Below, piece after piece: positions 18,091 to 28,483 of a stretch of 64,000 nt of DNA (its first letter is position 1; each line of letters starts with the position of its first letter). Both the position numbers and the translations under genes were made by a program. The notes below the pieces were generated by a model. The model had not been told where the DNA came from. It did not search any database and saw nothing but the letters and a program-made list of their open reading frames with translations. The stretch lies in contig CAIYLH010000113.1 in NCBI GenBank assembly GCA_903927005.1, positions 33,931 to 97,930 of the forward strand, in the 5' to 3' direction. The DNA comes from an uncultured Pseudomonadota bacterium. GTDB lineage: Bacteria; Pseudomonadota; Gammaproteobacteria; Steroidobacterales; Steroidobacteraceae.

Positions 18091-19296
18091 TCAGGGGCTG
18101 GGATCTTCCGCAGGCACCGCCTGGTAGGTCAGCGAGTGCTGGCCGATTATCACGATGTCGCCGTCGGCGAGCGTGTGGCGACGGACACGCTCGCCCTTTA
18201 GCAGCAGCCCGTTAGTGCTGTTGAGATCCTCGATGATTGCCGAGCCGGGCGACACGCTGATCTGGCAATGATGGCGGCTGACGAACGTCGAATCGATCTG
18301 CAAGTCGTTCTCGCTGGTGCGCCCGATCAGTACGCGCCCGCAACGCAGCGCCAGCGCCGCCACGACCCGCCCCTCCAGTGACACCTGCAGGTAGCCCACG
18401 GGAGCGTCCAGCGAGCTCTGCGGCAGTTGTGGCGCAACTGGCGCGGCCGGAGCCGGTCGGTGACGCGGTGGAATCCTCGCTGCGTACTCGACCCAGTGCA
18501 GGCTGTCGATGGCGGCCTGCACCTGATCGGCGCCGACGCACTCCAAATGCTGCTCATAGGCGTTCATCAGCGCGGTATCGCACAGCGTGTTGACCAACCG
18601 CGGCATGCCACCGGCATAGCGCTGCACGAGTTCCAGCGCAGACGCGTCGAACAGGGCGTGGCCGTTCGCGCCGGCGACGTCGAGGCGGTGCTGGATGTAG
18701 GCGGCGGCCTCGACGGCGGGCAGGGCGGTCAGCTGCAACCGACCGCACACCTCTGCCGCAACCGCGGCGAGTGCCGGCGCCTCCAGCAGATCTGCCAGCG
18801 GCGGCTGGCCGGCGAGGACGATGCACAGTGATCGGCGCGCATCCGGTCCGTGCAGCTGCGCGAGCCTGCCGATCTCCTCGAGGACCTCTTGGCCCAGATG
18901 CTGCGCCTCGTCGATGATCAGCAGTACCGACCGATCCGCCGACCGCTGCTCGAGCAGGAACGCATCGATGGTCGCCAACATCTGCGCGCGGTTCATGCTG
19001 AACGGCGCAAACCCGAACTGCACCAGCAGTCCCTGCAGGAAGCCCAGTGCGGTGACCTGGGTCTGGTTGAGACGGGCCACGACGACGCGAGGCGGCAGGT
19101 CCGCGAGGAAGCGTTCGATCACGATCGTCTTGCCGGCGCCGGTCTCGCCGGTCAGCACGAGAATCCCGGCGGTGTGCTGCAGTGCCGCCTGCAGCTGTTC
19201 AGCGACGGCTGCATGTTGCGGCGACAGGTACAGAAAGGCCGGGTCCGGGCTGAGCCGGAACGGCAGTGCGTTCAGTTGGAACAGGTCAAGGTACAT
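18091..19296 (-). CDS. ExeA/GspA-like AAA ATPase with C-terminal FHA domain
   Basis: A 401-residue two-domain protein. Residues 1-270 are an ExeA-type AAA module (begins MYLDLFQLNALPFRLSPDP; Walker A GETGAGKT, Walker B VLLIIDEAQHL, sensor region VLAGQPPLADLL). ExeA/GspA ATPases remodel peptidoglycan for secretin insertion; related proteins serve in MSHA pili and transposition. Residues ~300-395 form a forkhead-associated domain (LIGRTSENDLQI, SRHHCQI, DLNSTNGLLLKG) with the Arg, Ser, His and Asn expected for phospho-threonine binding. No peptidoglycan-binding domain or secretion genes are present. It stands alone with short flanks, so its partner is unknown. Confidence 0.88.
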   Translation of the reverse strand: MYLDLFQLNALPFRLSPDPAFLYLSPQHAAVAEQLQAALQHTAGILVLTGETGAGKTIVIERFLADLPPRVVVARLNQTQVTALGFLQGLLVQFGFAPFSMNRAQMLATIDAFLLEQRSADRSVLLIIDEAQHLGQEVLEEIGRLAQLHGPDARRSLCIVLAGQPPLADLLEAPALAAVAAEVCGRLQLTALPAVEAAAYIQHRLDVAGANGHALFDASALELVQRYAGGMPRLVNTLCDTALMNAYEQHLECVGADQVQAAIDSLHWVEYAARIPPRHRPAPAAPVAPQLPQSSLDAPVGYLQVSLEGRVVAALALRCGRVLIGRTSENDLQIDSTFVSRHHCQISVSPGSAIIEDLNSTNGLLLKGERVRRHTLADGDIVIIGQHSLTYQAVPAEDPSP

Positions 19297-19382
19297 GCGC
19301 TTCCGTGCCTGCCGCGCCTGAGGGAGTCATGCTAGGCGCGACTATACGTAAATCTGTTGCTCGCCGGCAGCAGCGCAGTGGC

Positions 19383-20468
19383 TCAGGTCAGGCGGCGCAT
19401 CTTGGCGAGGGCCGTATCGCGTGCCCGCGCCGTCGGCGCGACTAGCGTCGCGTGGCCGAGCTTGCGGCCTGGGCGGGCCTCGTTTTTGCCGTAGTCATGC
19501 AGGTGCAGGCCCGCAACCGCCAGGGCCTTCGTCGTACTGGGCATCCGGCCGACGAAGTTGACCATCGCCGCGTGGCCGCGCGCGGCGGTACTGCCCAGCG
19601 GCAGGCCGGTGATCGCGCGCAGGTGGTTCTCGAACTGGCTGGTCTGCGCGCCCTCGATCGTCCAGTGGCCGGAGTTGTGGACGCGTGGCGCCATCTCGTT
19701 GGCGATCAGCTTGCCGTCGGCGACGAAGAACTCCATTGCCAGCACGCCCACGTAGCGATAGCGGTCGAACACGGCCCGCACGTATTTTTCGGCAGTGCGC
19801 TGCAGCGTTGTGATGCGCGCGGCCGGTGCGCGTGTCTCGGCGAGAATGCCGTTTTTATGGACGTTCTCGGCGAGCGGGTACGCGGCGACTTCGCCGCGCG
19901 TGCTGCGCACCGCGACCAGCGACAGCTCGCGCGAGAATCGAACGAACCCCTCGTAGATCAGCGATTCACCACCGAGCTGCGCCCAGGCGGCATCGATGTC
20001 GGAGCGCTTCATGATCCGCGCCTGGCCCTTGCCGTCGTAGCCGAGCCGGCGAGTCTTCAGGATGCCCGGTACGCCGATGCGCTCGATTGCCGCCTCGAGG
20101 TCCGAGCGCAGGTCCACGGGTGCAAATGGCGGCGTCGGGATGCCGAGGTCGCGGAACAACGTCTTCTCCAGCAGTCGGTCCTGCGCCACTTCGAGCGCTG
20201 CGGGCTGTGGGTAGATCGGCACCAGACCCGCAAGCGGCTGCAGCGCGCTGACCGGGATGTTCTCCCAGTCGAAGGTCAGCACATCGGCGCGTGCGGCGAA
20301 GGTGGCGAGGGCGGCGATGTCGTCGAACTCGCCGGTCGTGATCGGGCCCACCTGGCCGCCAGGGGTGTCGGCGCTGCGGTCGTAGAACTCGCAACGGATG
20401 CCGAGTGGGTAGCCCGATAGGGCGAGCATCCGGCCCAGCTGGCCTGCGCCGATCACCGCGACCTTCAT
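19383..20468 (-). CDS. purK: N5-carboxyaminoimidazole ribonucleotide synthase
   Basis: PurK carboxylates AIR with ATP and bicarbonate, the step before PurE in purine synthesis. The 361-residue ATP-grasp protein starts [19 protein letters not shown], contains [15 protein letters not shown] (ATP-binding glycine-rich loop), and the metal-binding [24 protein letters not shown]. Length is as in E. coli (355). Its ATG overlaps the purE stop (ATGA), so the two are translationally coupled in the order purE-purK. Confidence 0.96.
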   Translation of the reverse strand: MKVAVIGAGQLGRMLALSGYPLGIRCEFYDRSADTPGGQVGPITTGEFDDIAALATFAARADVLTFDWENIPVSALQPLAGLVPIYPQPAALEVAQDRLLEKTLFRDLGIPTPPFAPVDLRSDLEAAIERIGVPGILKTRRLGYDGKGQARIMKRSDIDAAWAQLGGESLIYEGFVRFSRELSLVAVRSTRGEVAAYPLAENVHKNGILAETRAPAARITTLQRTAEKYVRAVFDRYRYVGVLAMEFFVADGKLIANEMAPRVHNSGHWTIEGAQTSQFENHLRAITGLPLGSTAARGHAAMVNFVGRMPSTTKALAVAGLHLHDYGKNEARPGRKLGHATLVAPTARARDTALAKMRRLT

Positions 20469-20965
20469 GGCCGGGGGACCCGCGGGTCGGGCTGCTCTAG
20501 AACGGCCTCGGTCTGCGCGGCGCGGAACGCTTCCAGCGCCGTGCTGATCGCCGGGTACTTGTTGGCGAGGATCGCGGCGGCGAGCAGCCCCGCGTTGGTG
20601 GCGCCGGCCGAGCCGATCGCGAGCGTGCCTACCGGAATGCCGGCAGGCATCTGCGCGATCGACAGCAGCGAATCGATGCCTGACAGCGTCTTGGACTGCA
20701 CCGGTACGCCGAGTACCGGCAACGAGGTTTTGGCGGCCACCATGCCCGGCAGGTGCGCGGCACCGCCGGCGCCGGCGATCACCACCTCAAGTCCGCGGGC
20801 CTTGGCACTGCCGGCGTACTCGAACAACAGGTCCGGCGTGCGGTGTGCGGAAACCACGCGCACCTCGTGTGGCACGCCCAGCCGAGTCAGCGCGTCGGCC
20901 GCGCCTTGCATCGTCTCCCAGTCAGAAGACGACCCCATGATGATTCCGACCAGTGGCTGCTGCAT
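20465..20965 (-). CDS. purE: N5-carboxyaminoimidazole ribonucleotide mutase
   Basis: PurE class I moves the carboxylate from N5-CAIR to C4 to give CAIR. The 166-residue protein contains the active-site block [13 protein letters not shown] at its start, SAHRTPD with the catalytic His, and [13 protein letters not shown]. The start at 20965 matches the family N-terminus; a codon at 20995 would overlap the upstream darP gene. It lies directly after darP and overlaps purK. Confidence 0.96.
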   Translation of the reverse strand: MQQPLVGIIMGSSSDWETMQGAADALTRLGVPHEVRVVSAHRTPDLLFEYAGSAKARGLEVVIAGAGGAAHLPGMVAAKTSLPVLGVPVQSKTLSGIDSLLSIAQMPAGIPVGTLAIGSAGATNAGLLAAAILANKYPAISTALEAFRAAQTEAVLEQPDPRVPRP

Positions 20966-20966
20966 G

Positions 20967-21506
20967 TCAGGTCCGATCCTCAGCTTTGGTTCCACCTGTG
21001 CCGAGCACCGTGCGCAGCCAGCGGAACAGTTCCCGGGAGGCGGCCGGCGGCCGGCCGAGTGCTGCCTCGAGTTGGGCCGTGTCGACCAGCGAGCGTAACC
21101 GCTGACCGTCCAGCGCCGGTTCGCTGGCCAGCAGCGAGACGATTGCCGATTCCCCGTCCTCGATCAGGCGGTTGCGCCAGATCTCGAGGCGGTGGAACTC
21201 GCGCGCCGCGATCCGCTGGTCGATCAGTTGCAGCTGGATCGTCGCGCGAATCGCGGCGACGTCGGTGTGCCGCAGCAGTTTGCCGATCAGCTGGCGTTGC
21301 CGGGCGGCGCCGCCGTGGGCGGTGATCCGGTGGGCCAGCTCGATCGCGTCCCGCAGCTTCTCCGACAGGGGCAGCCGCGCCAGTTCGGTCGGCGGCAGGG
21401 CCACCAGCTGGTCGCCGAGTTCCTTCAGTTCCGCAGCATTGCGCTTGCGCCGGGTCCTGCTCGGGCCCTCGTTCTCGTAAAGCTCATTTTCGTCGTGCGC
21501 CGCCAT
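20967..21506 (-). CDS. darP: DarP/YjgA ribosome-associated protein (DUF615)
   Basis: A 179-residue acidic-then-basic protein of the YjgA/DarP family, which binds late 50S assembly intermediates and helps peptidyl-transferase-centre maturation. Typical are the charged start ([16 protein letters not shown]), [20 protein letters not shown] and the helical C-terminus ending FRWLRTVLG. The ATG at 21506 was chosen over longer in-frame starts because it begins at the conserved charged segment. In gammaproteobacteria yjgA sits divergent from pmbA/tldE, exactly as here, with the shared promoter region in the 48 bases between them. Confidence 0.93.
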   Translation of the reverse strand: MAAHDENELYENEGPSRTRRKRNAAELKELGDQLVALPPTELARLPLSEKLRDAIELAHRITAHGGAARQRQLIGKLLRHTDVAAIRATIQLQLIDQRIAAREFHRLEIWRNRLIEDGESAIVSLLASEPALDGQRLRSLVDTAQLEAALGRPPAASRELFRWLRTVLGTGGTKAEDRT

Positions 21507-21554
21507 GCCCCATCCTAGCCTAGAATGTGCCTTCATTCCTGCGCCCGGAGCCGT

Positions 21555-22889
21555 ATGCCCTCGTCCGCCCCCGCTCACGCCGATCTCGCCGCCCTGGTTG
21601 AACGGGCCTTAGTCGCCGCCCGCGCTGGTGGTGCCACTGCCGCCGACGTGGGCATTGGCGTCGACACCGGGCTGTCGGTCACGGTACGCCTGGGCGAGGT
21701 CGAGACACTCGAGTACCAGCGGGACCGCGGGATGGGCATCACCGCCTATGTCGGCGGGCGCAAGGGCGCTGCGAGCACGGGCGACCTGTCGTGGCCGGCG
21801 ATTGCTGCTGCGGTTGCTAAGGCGATCTCGATCGCCCGCTTCACGGCGGAGGACGAGTGCGCGGGCCTGCCCGAACCGAACACGCTGGCGCGGGATGTTC
21901 AGGACCTCGATCTGTGCCATCCATGGGATCTGGAGGCGGACGCTGCCATCGAGCTTGCCCGTCGCTGCGAGGCTGCGGCGCTGGGCGCCGACCCACGCAT
22001 CACCAACTCCGAGGGCGCAACCGTCGCGACCCACCGCGCCCACCGCGTCTATGGCAACACGCTGGGTTTCCTTGGCGGCTACCCATCCACCTACAGCAGC
22101 GTCAGCTGCGTCGTGATGGGCCAGGCGGGCGATCAGCAGGAGCGCGACTACTGGTACACGGCCGCCCGCGACTGGCGTGCGCTCGAGGACGTGGAGGGGG
22201 TCGGCCGGCGCGCGGCGGAGCGCACCGCCCGGCGGCTCGGCGCCACGCGCCTGGCGACCATGCGCGCGCCGGTGCTGTTTGTGCCGGAGCTCGCCCGCGG
22301 CCTGATCGGCAACTTGATCGGTGCGATCCGCGGCGGGGCTCAGTACCGACGCAGCTCGTTCCTGCTCGATTCGGCGGGGCAGCAACTGTTTCCCGCGTTC
22401 TTTGGCATTTCCGAACGACCGCACCTGCCGGGTGCGCTCGGTAGCGCGCCGTTCGACGCCGAGGGTTGCGCGACCCATGACCGCGAGCTCGTGGCCGCAG
22501 GTGTGCTGGATGGCTACGTGCTCAACACCTATTCCGCGCGCAAGCTCGGACTTGCGACCACCGGCAACGCCGGCGGGGCCCATAACCTGATCGTGCATCC
22601 GGGCGAGGACGACTTCGACGGGCTGCTGCGGCGCATGCGACGCGGGCTCGTCGTCACCGAGCTGATGGGGCAGGGCGTCAATGGCGTGACGGGTGACTAC
22701 TCGCGCGGCGCGACCGGCTTCTGGGTCGAGGATGGCGAGATTCGCCATCCGGTCCACGAGATCACGATCGCCGGTAACCTGAAGGACATGTATCGCCACC
22801 TTGTGGCGGTTGGCCGTGACGTAGACGCGCGCGGCTCGGTGGTGACCGGCTCACTGCTGATTGAGGAGATGACGATAGCCGGCGAATGA
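21555..22889 (+). CDS. tldE: Metalloprotease subunit TldE/PmbA
   Basis: The 444-residue partner of TldD, lacking the HExxxH site as expected for this subunit. Family features include the N-terminal [19 protein letters not shown], the central [34 protein letters not shown] and the C-terminal [17 protein letters not shown]. The ATG at 21555 follows CCCGGAG and begins at the divergent junction with darP. Both halves of the TldD/E protease are therefore encoded within 7 kb although on separate transcripts. Confidence 0.94.
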   Translation: MPSSAPAHADLAALVERALVAARAGGATAADVGIGVDTGLSVTVRLGEVETLEYQRDRGMGITAYVGGRKGAASTGDLSWPAIAAAVAKAISIARFTAEDECAGLPEPNTLARDVQDLDLCHPWDLEADAAIELARRCEAAALGADPRITNSEGATVATHRAHRVYGNTLGFLGGYPSTYSSVSCVVMGQAGDQQERDYWYTAARDWRALEDVEGVGRRAAERTARRLGATRLATMRAPVLFVPELARGLIGNLIGAIRGGAQYRRSSFLLDSAGQQLFPAFFGISERPHLPGALGSAPFDAEGCATHDRELVAAGVLDGYVLNTYSARKLGLATTGNAGGAHNLIVHPGEDDFDGLLRRMRRGLVVTELMGQGVNGVTGDYSRGATGFWVEDGEIRHPVHEITIAGNLKDMYRHLVAVGRDVDARGSVVTGSLLIEEMTIAGE

Positions 22890-22935
22890 GACCGGGCCGG
22901 CCGGCTCGGTCCTGACACACGCGGGAGCAGCAGCG

Positions 22936-24216
22936 ATGGCCGATACCTACCACAAGCGCACTGTCGGCGGACGGACGCTCTCGCCGGTTACGCAGATGAT
23001 GGGCTTTGGCTACGAGCCGCGCCTGTCCGAAGGCGCGCTCAAGCCGCCGATCTTCATGACCTCCACCTTCGTGTTCCGCACGGCGCAGGAGGGCAAGGAC
23101 TTCTTCGACTACACCTCCGGTCGCAAGCCGCTGCCCGCCGGGACGGCGGGTGGGCTCGTCTACTCACGCTTCAATAACCCGAATCTCGAGGTGCTCGAGG
23201 ACCGCCTTGCGCTGTGGGACGAGGCGGAGGCCGCTGCCGTGTTCTCCTCCGGCATGAGCGCGATCGCGACGACGTTTCTTGCGCATCTGCGCGCGGGCGA
23301 TGTGCTGTTGTGCTGTCAGCCGCTGTACGGCGGCACCGAGACGCTCATCGCCAAGGCGCTGCCCAACTACGGCATCCGTCACGTCGGCTTCCACGATGGG
23401 CTGTCGCGCGAGATGGCGATGGCGGCTGCACGGGAGGCGATGGCCCAGGGTCGGGTCGGGCTGATCATGATCGAGACGCCGGCCAATCCCACCAATGCGC
23501 TGGTCGACATTCGGCTGATGGCCGAGGTCGCGGACCTGATCGGCCGCGAGCAGGGCCACCGGCCGCTGCTGGTGACCGACAACACACTGCTCGGACCGGT
23601 TTACCAGAACCCGTTGCAGGACGGCGCTGATTTGAACGTCTACTCGCTGACCAAGTATGTCGGCGGGCATTCGGATCTCGTCGCAGGTGGCGTGACAGGC
23701 TCCAGGGCGGCCGTACAGCCGGTGCGGCAGCTGCGCGGCGCCATGGGCACCCAGTTGGATCCGAACTCCGCCTGGATGCTGCTGCGCTCGATGGAGACGC
23801 TCAAGCTGCGCATGGAGCGGGCGTTCACCAGCGCCCGCGAGGTGGCGTTGTTCCTGGCGGGGCATCCGAAGGTGACGGGCGTGAACTATCTCGGTCTGCT
23901 GGCCGCCGATGACCCGCGGCGGGCTCTCTACGACCGCCAGTGTCGTGCAGCGGGTTCCACGTTCTCATTCGATGTGCAGGGCGGCGAGGCGGGCGCGTTC
24001 CGCTTCCTCGATGCGCTGACGGTGATCAAGCTCGCCGTCAGCCTCGGCGGCACCGAAAGTCTCGCCAGTCACCCGGCGTCGATGACGCACTCCGGCGTGC
24101 CTGCGGCGCTGCGCGCGACGCTCGGCATTGGCGAGGCGATGATCCGCCTGTCGGTGGGCATCGAGGAGCCGGCGGACCTGATTGCGGATATCGGCCAGGC
24201 GCTGGAGGGCGTCTAG
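22936..24216 (+). CDS. Cystathionine gamma-synthase-family PLP enzyme
   Basis: A 426-residue fold-type I PLP enzyme of the Cys/Met metabolism family. The PLP-binding Lys is in [17 protein letters not shown], the Asp that holds the pyridine nitrogen is in LLVTDNTLL, and [19 protein letters not shown] and the C-terminal [17 protein letters not shown] are diagnostic. Members include cystathionine gamma-synthase, beta- and gamma-lyases and methionine gamma-lyase; the sequence alone does not separate these. The N-terminal ~45 residues and the [12 protein letters not shown] insertion define a subgroup usually annotated only at family level. Its stop overlaps the convergent yihY stop in a CTAG palindrome. 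Confidence 0.88.
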   Translation: MADTYHKRTVGGRTLSPVTQMMGFGYEPRLSEGALKPPIFMTSTFVFRTAQEGKDFFDYTSGRKPLPAGTAGGLVYSRFNNPNLEVLEDRLALWDEAEAAAVFSSGMSAIATTFLAHLRAGDVLLCCQPLYGGTETLIAKALPNYGIRHVGFHDGLSREMAMAAAREAMAQGRVGLIMIETPANPTNALVDIRLMAEVADLIGREQGHRPLLVTDNTLLGPVYQNPLQDGADLNVYSLTKYVGGHSDLVAGGVTGSRAAVQPVRQLRGAMGTQLDPNSAWMLLRSMETLKLRMERAFTSAREVALFLAGHPKVTGVNYLGLLAADDPRRALYDRQCRAAGSTFSFDVQGGEAGAFRFLDALTVIKLAVSLGGTESLASHPASMTHSGVPAALRATLGIGEAMIRLSVGIEEPADLIADIGQALEGV

Positions 24217-25538
24217 GGCGCGGCCTCCGGATCGCGGGCCGCGAATTCGCGCAGCGTCACACGACCGAGCTCGGCGCGGATCGCCGCGTCCACGCGCGCG
24301 CAGGCCTCCTCGGCGGGCGCTGCGATGGCGGCGCGGCGCAGCATCATGGCCCGCCCGCTGCGGCCGTCACGGACGGCGCCGAGCACCTCCGCCAGCGTGA
24401 TCCTCTCGGGATCCCGCGCCGGGAGCAGCTCCTCGCCGCCGGTGGTCTCCAGCAGGCCAGCAAGCGCCAGTGCGTCGATGACCGGTCCGAGCGCGATCGA
24501 TGGCACTTCGAGCCGTGCCGCCAGGTCCGACACCGTGCAGCGCGGCCCGCCGTCGGCGAAGGCGCGTGCCACGAAGTACATCGCGCTGAGCGCGAGGCGC
24601 TCGCACAGCCTTGCGGTTGGTACCAGCTCGCGCTGGCCTGGTCGCAGGTAGCCTGGATGCTGCAGGTAGAAGGCGAACAGCGCGCCGGTCAGCAGGATCA
24701 GCCAGTTCAGCCACAGCCACATCAGGGCCAGCAGCACGATCGCAAAGCCGGCGTACACGGCCATCATCTGGGTTGAGTACGCTACCAGCGCCGTGAACGC
24801 GAATCCCGCGGCCACCCAGACGGCGGCTGCGGCGAGTCCCGCCGTGAGTGCGACGCCGAACGTCACGCGGGTGTTGGGGATGAACGTGTACAGGAACGTG
24901 AACCCGGCGGTGACCACCAGCGTCGGCCCGACCCTGCCGAGCATGATCGCGAGCGTGCCAAATGGCTCGTGTGCGCCCAGCCAGACTAGCGAGGCATGTG
25001 CCGATAGCGAGGCGGTCAGGCCGAACGCGACCACCATCAGCACCGGGCCGATGACCAGCACGCCGAGGTACTCGCTGAACCGGCGCGCGAAGCTGCGCGC
25101 CTGCTCCACGTGCCAGATGTGGTTGAAACACTCCTCAACCTTCTGGATTACCGACACCACGGTCCAGATCAGGAAGCCCAGCCCCAGCGAGCCAAGCACG
25201 CCGCCTTCCATGTGGTCGACGAACTGCAGCACGCGATGGGTCAACTCGTCGGCGCGTTCGCCCAGCGGCCGGAAGAACTCCTGCAGCAAGGGCGCGAGGT
25301 CGTGGTGGAAGCCCAATCCCTTGACGATCGAGAACGAGAACGCGCACAGCGGCACCAGCGACAGCAGCGTCGTGTAGACGAGGCTCATTGCGCGCATGTT
25401 GAGATCGCCGACGACCAGGTCGCGGGTCAGCGCGTACAGATAGCGCAGCACCACCTGGGCGGCGACGCCAGGGCGTCCGAGCGCGCGCGCGGGCGGCTCG
25501 AAAAGCAGGTCTTCCAGGCGGTGCAGGCGAGCGAGCAT
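24213..25538 (-). CDS. YihY/BrkB-family membrane protein with extra C-terminal winged-helix-like domain
   Basis: A 441-residue inner-membrane protein. Residues ~30-300 contain six hydrophobic helices and the family motifs [21 protein letters not shown] and WNHIW-like [10 protein letters not shown] (YihY/BrkB, formerly misassigned as RNase BN). The remaining ~140 residues, absent from short members such as E. coli YihY (290 residues), are soluble; the stretch [24 protein letters not shown] followed by a beta-hairpin looks like a winged helix. Function is not established. The gene is co-oriented with purC, which lies 30 bases upstream. Confidence 0.86.
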   Translation of the reverse strand: MLARLHRLEDLLFEPPARALGRPGVAAQVVLRYLYALTRDLVVGDLNMRAMSLVYTTLLSLVPLCAFSFSIVKGLGFHHDLAPLLQEFFRPLGERADELTHRVLQFVDHMEGGVLGSLGLGFLIWTVVSVIQKVEECFNHIWHVEQARSFARRFSEYLGVLVIGPVLMVVAFGLTASLSAHASLVWLGAHEPFGTLAIMLGRVGPTLVVTAGFTFLYTFIPNTRVTFGVALTAGLAAAAVWVAAGFAFTALVAYSTQMMAVYAGFAIVLLALMWLWLNWLILLTGALFAFYLQHPGYLRPGQRELVPTARLCERLALSAMYFVARAFADGGPRCTVSDLAARLEVPSIALGPVIDALALAGLLETTGGEELLPARDPERITLAEVLGAVRDGRSGRAMMLRRAAIAAPAEEACARVDAAIRAELGRVTLREFAARDPEAAP

Positions 25539-25568
25539 GAGGCGGGGCCGGTGGGGTTGCCGAGGTTG

Positions 25569-26465
25569 TCAGCCCACCAGCCGGGCGCGCGCCTCGCGGT
25601 AGTTGGCCGCGGTCTTGGCGATGACGTCCGCCGGCAGTCGGGGTCCCGGGGCACGCTTGTCCCAGCTCAGCGTCTCGAGGTAGTCGCGCACGTATTGCTT
25701 GTCGAACGACGGCGGGCTCTGGCCGGGGGCATAGCTCGACGCCGGCCAGAAGCGCGACGAATCCGGCGTCAGGACCTCGTCAATCAGCACCAGCGTGCCG
25801 GCCGCGTCCAGGCCGAACTCGAATTTTGTGTCCGCGATGATGATGCCGCGCTGCAGTGCGTAGTCCGCCGCGAATGCGTAGATCGCCAGGGCCGTGTCGC
25901 GCACCTTGGCGGCGAGTTCCGCGCCGATGGTGTTCGCGATGGTTTCGAAGGAGACGTTCTCGTCGTGTTCGCCGACGGCGGCCTTGGTGGCTGGCGTGAA
26001 AATCGGCTGTGGCAATCGGTCCGCCTGCTTCAGGCCAGCCGGTAGCGTGATGCCGCAGACGCCTCCCGTCTGCTGATATTCCTTCCAGCCGCCGCCGATC
26101 AGGTAACCGCGCACGACCGCCTCGACGGGCAGTGCCTGCAGGCGCCGCACGACGACGGCGCGATGCGCGAGCGTCGCTCGTTCGGCCGGGTCGCTCACGA
26201 ACTGCTCGACCGGCAGTCCGGTCAGGTGGTTCGGCACGATGTGCCGCGTCTTGTCGAACCAGAACGCGGAGATCTCGCTCAGTACGCGGCCTTTGTCGGG
26301 GATCGGATCGGGCAGCACGACGTCGAAGGCCGAAAGCCGGTCCGAGGTCACGATCAGCATGCGCTCCGCGTCGATGGCGTAGACGTCGCGGACCTTGCCG
26401 CGATGGATCAGCTCGAGGTCCTTCAGGTGGGTCTCGAAGACGGGGGTCGGGGGGGATGGGTTCAT
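25569..26465 (-). CDS. purC: Phosphoribosylaminoimidazole-succinocarboxamide synthase
   Basis: PurC joins CAIR and aspartate to SAICAR. The 298-residue protein is of the longer (yeast Ade1-like) type; it has the [10 protein letters not shown] signature near the start, [38 protein letters not shown] and [11 protein letters not shown] with [12 protein letters not shown], all conserved. The ATG at 26465 was chosen because upstream in-frame residues show no family similarity. Third purine gene in the window, but far from purEK and divergent from djlA. Confidence 0.95.
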   Translation of the reverse strand: MNPSPPTPVFETHLKDLELIHRGKVRDVYAIDAERMLIVTSDRLSAFDVVLPDPIPDKGRVLSEISAFWFDKTRHIVPNHLTGLPVEQFVSDPAERATLAHRAVVVRRLQALPVEAVVRGYLIGGGWKEYQQTGGVCGITLPAGLKQADRLPQPIFTPATKAAVGEHDENVSFETIANTIGAELAAKVRDTALAIYAFAADYALQRGIIIADTKFEFGLDAAGTLVLIDEVLTPDSSRFWPASSYAPGQSPPSFDKQYVRDYLETLSWDKRAPGPRLPADVIAKTAANYREARARLVG

Positions 26466-26558
26466 GGGACGGCGCCTTGTCACTGCTACCATGGCCGGCG
26501 GGGCCGTCACGGGCCCGAGCATTCTTGCAGCGGTCGGAAAGCAGGGTCAAGAAACTCG

Positions 26559-27338
26559 ATGCGTTGGATCGGAAAGATTGTCGGCGGGCTGGTCGGGGCG
26601 CTCGTAGGTCCCGTTGGAGCGGTCATCGGCGCGGTGATCGGTCATAGCTACGACGCCGCTGAGGATGAGCGGTCTGCCGCCGTCGACCCGCGCGCGGTCG
26701 GCGCGCTGCTGTTTGACACGGCGTTTGCGGTCATGGGCTACCTCGCCAAGGCGGATGGCCGGGTGACCGAGTCCGAGATCGACGCCGCTCGCGGCATCAT
26801 GCGCCAGCTGCATCTGGAGCAGGCCGACGTGCGCCGGGCGATCGCCGCGTTTAGCCGCGGCAAGCAGTCGAACTACCCCATTGAGGCGGAATTGGCGCGT
26901 CTGACCCAGCTGTGCGGTCCGCGCCACGACCTGCTGCGGCTGTTCCTGGAGATTCAGGTGCGCGCGGCGCTCGCGGGTAACGACCTGCAGGGCCCCGTGC
27001 GGGGGCTCCTGGCCGGTGTGGCCGACCGGCTGGGGTTTGGTGGCCGCGAGGTGGCCCAGCTGGAGTCCCTGCTGCGGTTGCAGCAGGGCCGGGGCTGGTC
27101 AGCCCCCCCGCCGGCGCCCGGCGCCAGGCTCGCCAGTGCCTATGAAGTCCTCGGTCTTGCGGCCACTGCCAGCGACGAAGAGGTCAAGAAGGCGTATCGT
27201 CGGCAGATGAGCGAGAACCATCCCGACAAACTCGTATCACGAGGCTTGCCGGAATCGATGCAGGACCTCGCGAAAGAAAAGACGCAACGCATCCGTGAAG
27301 CCTACGAAGTCATCTGTGCCGATCGCAGCCCCCGCTGA
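26559..27338 (+). CDS. djlA: Membrane-anchored DnaJ-like co-chaperone DjlA
   Basis: A 259-residue co-chaperone with a Gly/Val-rich N-terminal membrane segment (GKIVGGLVGALVGPVGAVIG), a central TerB-like helical domain (~50-165, with AKADGRVTESEID) and a C-terminal J domain (~190-255) carrying the DnaK-stimulating HPD in SENHPDKLV. This order is that of DjlA, which activates DnaK at the inner membrane and affects capsule synthesis. The start at 26559 is the first codon that gives the membrane segment; longer in-frame extensions run antisense through purC. Confidence 0.92.
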   Translation: MRWIGKIVGGLVGALVGPVGAVIGAVIGHSYDAAEDERSAAVDPRAVGALLFDTAFAVMGYLAKADGRVTESEIDAARGIMRQLHLEQADVRRAIAAFSRGKQSNYPIEAELARLTQLCGPRHDLLRLFLEIQVRAALAGNDLQGPVRGLLAGVADRLGFGGREVAQLESLLRLQQGRGWSAPPPAPGARLASAYEVLGLAATASDEEVKKAYRRQMSENHPDKLVSRGLPESMQDLAKEKTQRIREAYEVICADRSPR

Positions 27339-27702
27339 GAAGCCACCTGTCAGTTCCGCGATACCACCGGCGCTGCAGGGGTTCTTCAGGGTCGCTGACG
27401 TTTGGGAACTGTCCGAGATTCAGCAGTGCAAGCTGCTGCGTTGCCCGTCAGGCGCCGTGTTGCGCCGCTATCGGGCCGGGCAGGGTCCCCGACTGACGCC
27501 TGCTCAGCAGAAGCGCATCCAGATCGTCACCGGCATTCACGCCGCGCTGTCCAAGAACGGCGTGTCGGCCGATCAGGCGTTCCGCTGGATCCACGAGCCG
27601 CGCCGCGAACTGCCGTTCAAGGGCGAGACGCCCGTGCATTACATGATGGACGGCGGTGTGGACGCGCTGGTCGCGGTAGCGCACCTGCTGTCCGGCCGCT
27701 GA
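27295..27702 (+). CDS. Orphan protein with MbcA/ParS/Xre-type (DUF2384) C-terminal domain
   Basis: A protein of up to 135 residues whose C-terminal ~60 residues ([20 protein letters not shown], then [18 protein letters not shown]) match the small helical domain of MbcA/ParS antitoxins that binds RES-type toxins. The N-terminal part is Pro/Ala-rich and then helical, without a clear helix-turn-helix. No RES toxin gene is beside it: neighbours are djlA, which it overlaps by 44 bases, and rpe. Start is uncertain (GTG 27295 or GTG 27316; neither has a good RBS). It may act as a solitary regulator; antitoxin function is not shown. Confidence 0.68.
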   Translation: MKPTKSSVPIAAPAEKPPVSSAIPPALQGFFRVADVWELSEIQQCKLLRCPSGAVLRRYRAGQGPRLTPAQQKRIQIVTGIHAALSKNGVSADQAFRWIHEPRRELPFKGETPVHYMMDGGVDALVAVAHLLSGR

Positions 27703-27742
27703 TCAAGCCGGTCTTTCTCACTTCCTGACGGTCCCGCCCGCC

Positions 27743-28420
27743 ATGCAGCCACTCATCGCCCCGTCGATTCTGTCGGCCGATTTCGCACGGTTGGGGGAGG
27801 AGGTCCGGGCAGTGCTCGCCGCCGGCGCTGACCTCGTCCATTTCGACGTGATGGACAATCATTACGTACCGAACCTGACGATTGGGCCGCTGGTCTGCGC
27901 GGCCCTGCGTAAGCACGGCATCACAGCGCCTATCGACGTGCACCTGATGGTGAAGCCGGTCGATCGTCTGATACCGGACTTTGCCGCCGCGGGCGCAAGC
28001 TGGATCACGTTCCACCCCGAGGCGTCCGAGCACGTCGACCGCACGTTGGGCCTGATTCACGAGGTCGGCTGCAAGGCGGGACTCGTGTTCAATCCGGCAA
28101 CGCCGCTGACGTATCTTGACCACGTGATGGACAAGCTGGACGTGATTCTGCTCATGTCCGTCAACCCGGGCTTTGGTGGCCAGCAGTTCATGCCGGCGGT
28201 GCTCGACAAGTTGCAGCTCGTGCGGGAGCGTATCGCCGCGTCCGGGCGCGATATACGACTCGAGATCGACGGCGGCGTGAAGGTCGATAACATCGGCGCT
28301 ATCGCCGCGGCGGGTGCCGATACGTTCGTCGCCGGTTCCGCGATTTTCGGCTCCGGCGACTACCCGGCGACGATCGCGCAGATGCGCGCCGAGATTGCTG
28401 GCGCGACTGTCCGCCGCTAG
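27743..28420 (+). CDS. rpe: Ribulose-phosphate 3-epimerase
   Basis: Rpe interconverts ribulose 5-phosphate and xylulose 5-phosphate in the pentose phosphate pathway. The 225-residue TIM barrel has [36 protein letters not shown], the VHLMV and FHPEA metal/substrate motifs, [10 protein letters not shown] and EIDGGVK. Length equals the family norm. The ATG is preceded by a weak Shine-Dalgarno. A GC-rich hairpin between this gene and the convergent CRP-family gene probably ends both transcripts. Confidence 0.96.
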   Translation: MQPLIAPSILSADFARLGEEVRAVLAAGADLVHFDVMDNHYVPNLTIGPLVCAALRKHGITAPIDVHLMVKPVDRLIPDFAAAGASWITFHPEASEHVDRTLGLIHEVGCKAGLVFNPATPLTYLDHVMDKLDVILLMSVNPGFGGQQFMPAVLDKLQLVRERIAASGRDIRLEIDGGVKVDNIGAIAAAGADTFVAGSAIFGSGDYPATIAQMRAEIAGATVRR

Positions 28421-28432
28421 GGATCCAGACGA

Positions 28433-28457
28433 CGACGCCCCGCAGGGCGGGGCGTCG
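28433..28457. terminator. Stem-loop between convergent rpe and crp-like genes
   Basis: An 11-bp perfect stem (CGACGCCCCGC / GCGGGGCGTCG) with a three-base loop lies midway between the two stop codons. It has no clear T-run on either side, so it may terminate or only protect both 3' ends. Confidence 0.6.
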
Positions 28458-28483
28458 GGGTGCGCAGCTTGCGCCGAACGGCG

